A DNA stretch of 64,000 nt from Spisula solida (lineage: Eukaryota; Mollusca; Bivalvia; Venerida; Mactridae), in assembly GCA_947247005.1 (NCBI GenBank), contig OX365950.1, positions 10,924,720 through 10,988,719 on the forward strand, in the 5' to 3' direction. A program made the translations under genes and the position numbers. Positions 48,801-57,800 of this stretch are shown here, piece by piece (within the stretch, counting starts at the first letter, position 1; each line of letters starts with the position of its first letter). The notes under the pieces were generated by a model that saw only the letters and a program-made list of their open reading frames with translations, was not told where the DNA came from and did not search any database.

Positions 48801-51800
48801 TGTATTATTCAATATTGCATTAATGACATTAGATGTTACTTGTATTATTGCATTAATGACATTAGATGTTACTTGTATTATTGCATTAATGACTTTAGAT
48901 GTTACTTGTATTATTGCATTAGATGTCACTTGTATTATTGCATTAATGACATTAGATGTTACTTGTATTATTGCATTAATGACATTAGATGTAGCTTGTA
49001 TTATTCAATATTGCATTAACGACATTAGATGTTACTTGTATTATTGCATTAATGACATTAGATGTTACTTGTATTATTGCATTAATGACTTTAGATGTTA
49101 CTTGTATTATTGCATTAGATGTTACTTGTATTATTGCATGATTTCCAGTCAATTTTTAATAACTGTCTGAAAAGGAGTGGACTCGCTTATTTTGCTCACT
49201 CTGCCCTTTTTAATCATTAATAATCATTAAAATTTACCTAACATGTTCTTACTATATTACTTGTATATCAGTGTACCAAAACCATTGATCAACAGTATTA
49301 AGTGGCTTAGGTCTAGCTTTCAAAGAACAAAACTGGTAATTAAATAAACCTGACCTTGAGATTATAAATGCAAAGGCCAAAAAAAAAAAATTGTGTGTTT
49401 CGGGTAACCCGACCCTACCTAGCCGAAAGGCGCCGACCCTAACGATTTTTTAACGTTCCCACAACGATAATTTTATGCTTTGGTCCGGCAAAATTTGACT
49501 GAATGTCGGACCGTTGGTCCGACGGAGATTTTAAGTCTGTACGGCGATATTCCCACATCGTAGTTGAAGATTATTGTAAAGAATGTAACACGAATGTATT
49601 TTCGTAAATCCTCGTCGAGATTCAATAAGATATCCCTCCGAAATCGTCAATTATGTAAAATAATTCAGCGAAATGAAGGTCGCGAAAACTGATTATTTTT
49701 TGGATGCAGATAAAACCCGTAGTACACGGTACGGATTCCGGAATGTTCGCGATTTTTTTTCTGAATATGTTTTTATTTTGACGATTTCCGAGGGGGCTTT
49801 TTAACACGAAAAAACGTGATTTAGTTTAAAGATGTTTGATATTAAATGGTAAAATGAAAATAACATTTCTCTTGACAGAAAGTCCTGTCTGATATATGCT
49901 CATTGAATGGGCTGAATGAGCCCATTGTGAAAAGGCAAACTATCTAATTAGGCCTATTTGAAAACACTTGTTAACTGTGTGTTAAAGATAACAATGCATT
50001 TCTAAATAATTTACCACTGAATAATTTAAGAAGAACATGCATTATCTATACATCTCTCTTCATTTTTTCGGACTGACAAATGTTCGTTCGGACTGACAAT
50101 TTTTTTGTTTCTGTCAGTCTGAATGACTGACAGGTTTTTAAAGTTTTCGCGAAGCCTGATATGGTCCAATAAGGATACCGCATTGAAAATCAGGTAGGCT
50201 TCGTATGGAACATGGCGTCTATTGTGCAGATAATTCGTCCCAAATGCCAACATGCGGCCGCATTACGAACCTTCCGCGTTCTATCGGATGAAGTCACTTT
50301 TTCTAAAGTCGCTTTAAGTTTCTTCATTCTGAAGATTTTCATTCATAAACTCTATCCAACATAAATGTTTGTGTCAAAAAATGTTTTCAGATGTTTCTAA
50401 TACTATAAAGTACATTACTTTTGTCATCTGCAATTTGTGTCAACTTTCTTTCGGATCATACATGTATTTGTTGGTTTGTCAACCCTTATGTTTTCTTGTC
50501 TGGTTGGAGCAAAATCATGAGAGTAGCATGTAACCATTTTTATAGATACTTTTAGATTATTTGCATCATATTTACAGTAGAACCTCATTTGTTCAAACTC
50601 TTCAGTACTGAAAATGATTTGTAGATGAGAAAGTACATATGAGCCTGGTCACAAGAAAGTGTATTCTGACCTCCCCTTTCCGTGCCAATGAAGGCCTAAC
50701 AGTAAAATTAAGACATAGCTATAATACTGAAATGAAATAGCTCTTTCGTTGCTATGAAGTTAATAGTTTGGACCCTGGTCTGGCTATGTGAAACTCATTT
50801 TGGTCGACTGGACCCATACTGGTTGCATAATACTGAAGATGTCATAAAGGCATATTTTCTTCTGACATGACATAGCTCATATATATTTTCATTTGTTGAT
50901 ATAAACTAGACTTATAGTAGTGATAAAAATACTTTGTAAAAGACAGAAAGTCTGTATAAGTCTGACATTACTATTATAAAATGCAAAACCAGCATTAAAT
51001 ACTGAACATATTTAGTATATTCATGTTTGTGTTTCTTTAATACGCTCTAATCTGAGCACAGTGTGCTGTTGCGTTTTTTGACAGCATCCTGTCTGTCAAT
51101 ATTATGTCAACTAAACAGACCTGCAGTACTAAATTTCCAGAACAAATTCGAACAAAACCCTTTTACAGTTGAATGTATTTGTAAGTCAAAATATCAAATG
51201 TGCTAACAGTCATCTAGAATGATCTGAAATCAAATATGAAGCTAGATATACAAATAATTTACACAGATATATCATCTTAAGCCACCACAAATTCATAACT
51301 GGTTTCCCGGCAGGCAAAAAAAAAAAAAAAAAAAAACCCAAAGCCTACCCTACCTAACTTTTTTCAGACCGTTACCCTAAACACACAATTTTTTTTTTTT
51401 GGCCAAAACATAAAGGTCTAAAAAAATGGATTGTATGAGGCAATGGCCAAAAAACTACTTGTTATCACAGCGTATAAAAGAGTCAAATTCCGGTTATCAC
51501 AAAAAGGCATACATTTTGAATGGTAGTCTCCCAATAAGTCATACAGTGACCAGAAATCACAGATTCTTTTGCTTGTAATAAGTTAACCAAGTTAAATTGT
51601 ATAGTCTCGCAATAAGTCATACACTGAGTGCCGGAAATCACAGATGCTTTTGCTCATAATAAGTTATACACCATGATTCATGAATAGTATAGTCTCCCAA
51701 TAAGTCAAACAGTGACGGGAAATCACAGATGCTTTTGCTCGTAATGAGTTATACACGATGAATAGTATAGCCTCCCAATAAGTCATACAGTGATGGTCCC

Positions 51801-54800
51801 AATAAGTCATACAGTGACGGGAATCACAGACTCGTAATAAGTCATACAAGTCAAATTGTATAGTATCCCAGTAAGTCATACAGTAATGGGAAATCACAGA
51901 TGCTTTTTCTCACAATAACTCACACAAGTTGAATTGTATAGCCTCTTAATAAGTCATACAGTGATAAGGTTATGATAGGATTACATTGTGCTGAAATCTG
52001 GGCCATTGGCCCTGCTTTTTTCAAGCAAATAGTTAAAATCTATTTTACAACAAATTGACTGATCTGTTATCAGATCCCTGTAGTATGTAAATACCACACA
52101 TTCTACTGTAAATATTACAGAAATAAGAACATTAATGAAATAATAATGCCTACTATAGGACATCCAAATACATATTTTTGTTTGACATTCCCTGAATGAA
52201 TGACTGCCCAATATTTAAAATGGTTGTATAGTATCCATAGGTTTCATATCATTAGTCACACACAATGGTCATCTTTGTGCTTTAATACTATAATATTCTT
52301 CTAAATGTTCCTCTCAGTGCCCTTGAGTTTTAAAGGATTAGTGGCTATTTTCATGGGTAAGCATATAAGACAAACACTTCTTTACGTTCAGCCTAATGAC
52401 ACACATTAGATCTTTTCTTTTATATACAATTTTCAAACCATATTTCGGTCAAATAAACATAACAATCTTTTATCAAATACCCTATCAATATCTGATTGTT
52501 AACCTTTTTTGCAGCAATGCACTCCACAGATCCTTTGTAATGGGATATAATAGCGGATTATTCCAGTCTGGTATTATAGTATAATTTCCACCCAAGAAAC
52601 TGGACTGTATCCAAAGTTTACAAGTACCCAATTTACACAGCATTGAATGAACATTATGTCAAGGTAGCAAGTGTTTATGAATTAAATTTAAGACTGCCCT
52701 GGGTAAATTTATTTACACTGTAAACCTTTTGAGGCTCACAGGTAAGACTGGCTTTGCCAACTGTGTTGCCTCATTAAATAAAGTCTTTATTATTATTATT
52801 AATATTATAAACTGGTGAGAAATGCATCTAGGCCTTTTTTAAAAAATTGTAGGTTTGACATAAATCCACCTAGCATAAGGGATATGTACTTTCTTTTAAA
52901 TGCATTACTCTCAAATTCTCAATGCTCATGCAGCCGTTCAACAATTAATATGTAAAGATCATTTAGTCCCAAATATAAAATTCTAGTCAAGGAATATCCT
53001 TCATATGACTAGGGCTTTCATTCTTAGAACCCTGAAATTTCCAAAATACAACATTTCATTTCAGCTCTGACAGGGTTCTGACAAAGTGTCATTTGAAGAG
53101 TTCTACTTAAAATATACTTGTATTTTATATTTAATAAATGTATTATTGTTTAACTATACAATGATAATAATTAAAACAATACAATAATGATAATAATTAA
53201 AAAGGGTTGCAAGTAGCATTTGTATTACAAACTTGTCAATATTTCATAATTGCTAACATCGTAACATATATAGAGGATCTTGCATGAGTGCTCATAACAT
53301 ACGAGTTTTATTAAACGAGTGGACAAAATGATATGACACGAGGCTTTGCCGAGTGTTATATCGTTTTTGTCGACGAGTTTAATAAAACTCGTATGTAATG
53401 AGCACGAATGTAAGATTCTATTTATCACATAACATTAGAGAACGCTCCTATTCGTTCAAAATGATGATGTACGCTGCATAGGTTTCAGCCAAAATTTAGC
53501 GGTACAACGAACGCGACGTCATGACGACGTTGGTATTATCCTGACGTCATGGGTCAATCAATGCATGGATTGGCTTACGTCGCGTCAGGCTAATTTGCAT
53601 ATTTATTGCACACTCTGGGAGTGCCGAACGATATTTACGGCACGGCTTTACGGCACTGCTGGACCGTGGGTTATGTGATAAATGTATAATGTATGCAGGA
53701 GTCTGGACCCAATCACTTAAAATAATCACAAGTTAATGATAGATCTCAAACAAAGTTTGAAACTTGTTGTTTTTTTCATACAGATTTATATTTCAATTTA
53801 ACCAATATAAATCTAAGCTCAATATCAGTCCCACTAGAGGAAACATCGTCTTGGTAACTGAATTTACTACAACTAGAGAGCTTCACATTGACATTTGTCC
53901 CCTAAACACTGACTCTTGATTTAGAGCAATGTGAGACTTTTATTTGAAAATATTGAAGCTAGAAGCTAGATTACTACAATATTGAACATTTTATGCCATA
54001 CAGTAACTGTTATTATATTTCTGTAAGTATTATATCATGCGGTACTAGGCAAGGTCAAATACCTGTTTTATTTACACATTCATTACCAGTGTTATTTCTG
54101 GCAGGTAAACAGACTGTCTGTGTATGTTTTGTCTATTATCTGTGTTAATAAACAGAACAATAACAAAAACGTTATACCATAAATGTTAGAGAACTGAAAT
54201 GCAAGTTACTAACAATATAAACAAGTAATTAAGAATTGCAAGCAATACAGAAGTCCCCTACCGGTTTGAAGCCATTTTCACTCTTTCTGTTGCCATAGCA
54301 ACCACAATTTTTGTCAAAATAAAAATATTTTTGGAAATGCATTATCCCCTTAATGCCCCCTATCCACATACCAAGTTTCATAAACCTATCATACCAAGTT
54401 TCATAAACCTATCTTGGAAACTGTTTGAGTTAACTTATGCCAGGATCCAGATTTTTTGACGGACTGACTGACTGACTGCAAAAACCGGTAGGGGACTAAT
54501 AATTGAAACAATAAAGATGTAAGTGGAATAAATGGCATATGAATACTGTACGGCATATAAATACTGTAGAACTCCCCAGTCAGTGTATCTTTTCCCCCTT
54601 TTGTTCTCAATGGTTTAAAAGCAACTAAAGGTGTGGCTGCTTTCAGGCCCTGCATTAAGGCTAAATTTCAGGAAGTCCTGACTTCCTGACCTTTGATTTG
54701 GGAAGTCCCAGTATGATTTTACGGAAGTCCCAAGTTTCGAACATCAACTCTGCGTGTACATTCAGTAATGTAGTGCCATCCAACAGTATGTAGGATTGTC

Positions 54801-57800
54801 CAACCATTTTTACTAAGTTCAGATTACATTCATGAAATGTTTTATCTGTACTTAGAGCCCATTTAACCCTTTACTTAATATGTGTTACTGCGTATTGTTT
54901 TGATATATGATCAATTCAGCTACATGTATGATTGCTCAATGATATGGTCAGTTCAGTGTACTGGTTCAAGCATATTTACAATCCATTTTAACTCTTTGCT
55001 ACATCAGCATATACTAGTAGCCTGTTTATAAACATTTTAATTGGTCATCCTTATTATCAGCAAGATGTATATACACTATCATGAGGTAAACAATGAAAAT
55101 TTATTTCTGAACATGATACATATATTATTGAAAATTGAGGTATGTCTATGGAGTATAGGGTTAAGAATTAGATGTTCAAAAAATGTTACTTGATTTAAGT
55201 ACTAATAACACACTTGAATTCTTACAATAATAGAAGCCAAAACTGTATGACTGATTAAAATAAAACACGAGTTTATCCGAAGATATGTACAAATCCGAAA
55301 TAGTGCAACTTGTATGTCATATAAGTCGTTATTTTCCCGGTCATTTACAGTAATTTATGCACCTAAACTCATATCTTGTTTAAATGCCACAAAATGTGTT
55401 AAAACTCGAATAATACCAGCACCATTTAATGCTTCCGAACACCACGTCATTTACACGATTTTAATGTTCGCGCTCTGCAAATTCAGAAAAAAATTCGCTG
55501 CGTCAATCAATAAATTCCTCAAATTTAACACACGTGTATCGCATACAGTTTACGGGATAAATTCGCATGCCGCACGATCAAAGACCGCCGTGGCACTACC
55601 CGCACCTTTGAAGGGAAGCGCGTCGGTCACAACAAACGTCCTTAACGTAGTCATTGATGCCGCACGCTCGTTTGATGAAACTGCCGACCGAACGTTGGCA
55701 AAAGTATGTTAGAGTTGTGATATTTTGTGTCTGGGATTTAAGTAAACGCGCGGAATATGAATTACAAGGTAAATATTCTTTTTAAACTCGATATTTGCAG
55801 AACATACGTTTTGACTCGTGTCTTTTTTTAATTATGCGTACAACTAAGAATTACGCTTGCCCAACGCACGACAAATTTATAAAATAAAATCGATAATTCA
55901 ATCAAATCAATTAAAGCATACGTGTTTACGTAACGGTTTGTAACTACACAATTATCTGTCTCTACACGAGATTATTAGCGCGACGCGTTTTACACACCTT
56001 TGGTGAATTTGATTACCGCAGCGATCGCGTACATTATTTTGTACAGTACGCATGATCAGGCCGTCAATCAAATTAGCTGACAATCAGTGGGCGGAGCGAA
56101 CGTTTATCGATTGGCCAATGATCTAGCGAGATTAATGAAAACTGATGCGGCTTTCACCGTCTGAAGTTTACACAACAGGACGTCCTGCGTATTGATTATC
56201 GGCGTATAACATATTTTATTGACGTACGCTGTACGAACGAGAGTTTGATTTCCGGCGTACACGGCCGATTTCCTGGCATAATATACGCCGTACGCACGCT
56301 AACGCAACTGCTGTCAGCTTTTAAGCCAAAACAATAGATTTTCAAACGGGCAAAAGTCGATGCTGCATATGACTTGAGTATAATCAGTAGAAAAAAGCAA
56401 ACTTTGAACAATGGAATTTTAAAGGCACATGCTATTTCATTTTGTTCAAGAAAAATCACTGACAGTGCTGTACAATCATATACTATTACTAAGACAAATT
56501 AATTTAGTTCCCGCTTTAGTTCCTAACAAGAGGATACAAAGGGCCCAAGGTCACTCCCCTGTCATAGTTATGCTTGTCCTGCACAATTTTTTCCTTCTTT
56601 ATTTATATAGCAGGACAAGTAAGATTTTGAGGTTTTCTTCTTTATCTATATTGCAGGACAAGTGCTTTTAAAAATATTTGTTGAGGCCTGTGCATGCAGG
56701 CTCACATGTTATGACAACTTCTGACAAAGAATTAAATACATCACTAAATGCAGCCTCCATAAAGCGGTTTTCATAATATGGTCTTAATCAGCCACCTTGA
56801 TATTTACTGTTTTACATCAATCAGATGGCCCATACTGAAACTCAACCTAAATACCATCTAAACAAACATTCAGACCAACCTTTATGGTGATCCAGTGAAA
56901 ATATTTAGTCTTTAATATATCAAACACAAGGTTTTTCTATGATTTGACCTAGCAGAGTTTTTTTTTCAATTTTGGAGGCAAGGGGTCTGGGCCCATAGCC
57001 GAGGAAAAATTAGCGCGCAAAAAAGCTAAAAGGGGAAATATTTACTTAACATCTATTTTTCCTTTTCAAAATAGCCTCTGGAGACCTAAAAAAGAAATCT
57101 AGGTGTGGTTCATGGGAGACATACGCAGCAATTTATGCAACTTTTTTTTAATCAACAATTTTTTTCACAAATTGTTTTCAGTACAAATCTTGTTGAGATT
57201 CAACTATATTATTTGTATTTGTTTAGATTCAGTGCCGTCATTTTGCAATGACAAAGACGGATTGTATTTGGAACGACATTGCTATAAATGGTGTAAAATA
57301 ATAAGAGGGTTACTTTGGCCAGAGTAATTGATATTGCATATCACAACTAGTACAAGACACGGCTCTGCCGCAAAACCAGGTTTTCTGTGCAGTGTCCACT
57401 CAATGAGGCAGGCGAATTGCTGAGTTGGGTACGTCTCCATCCAAGCTTGCTATATACCCAAAGTTTGATGCAGATGGATCAATCTGAACTCATTGTGCGG
57501 CTTCTAAATTCTTTAAAACCATGATGGTATCAATAAAATATAAAGACTTGAAACTTAGATTCAAATGCAGTAAGAAAATTCATGCTGACGAAGTAAAATA
57601 AGACCCATTTTAGGGGGGGAAATCTGGATGGACAGGGGGGAAAATATATACTCCAGTCCACAGAGAGGAGCAAATAATGCCGAATTCATGTAATTTCAGG
57701 TTAAAAAACACCTATATGTGCTGACTGATATATTCATGTATTGTTGATACTTGTCTTACAATATATCCAAATAGTCAATATGCCTCAGATCAAATCAATG

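Noticed and set aside
48639..49170. MTLDVTCIIAL-repeat frames
   Set aside because: Produced by the 33-bp minisatellite; no independent coding signal.
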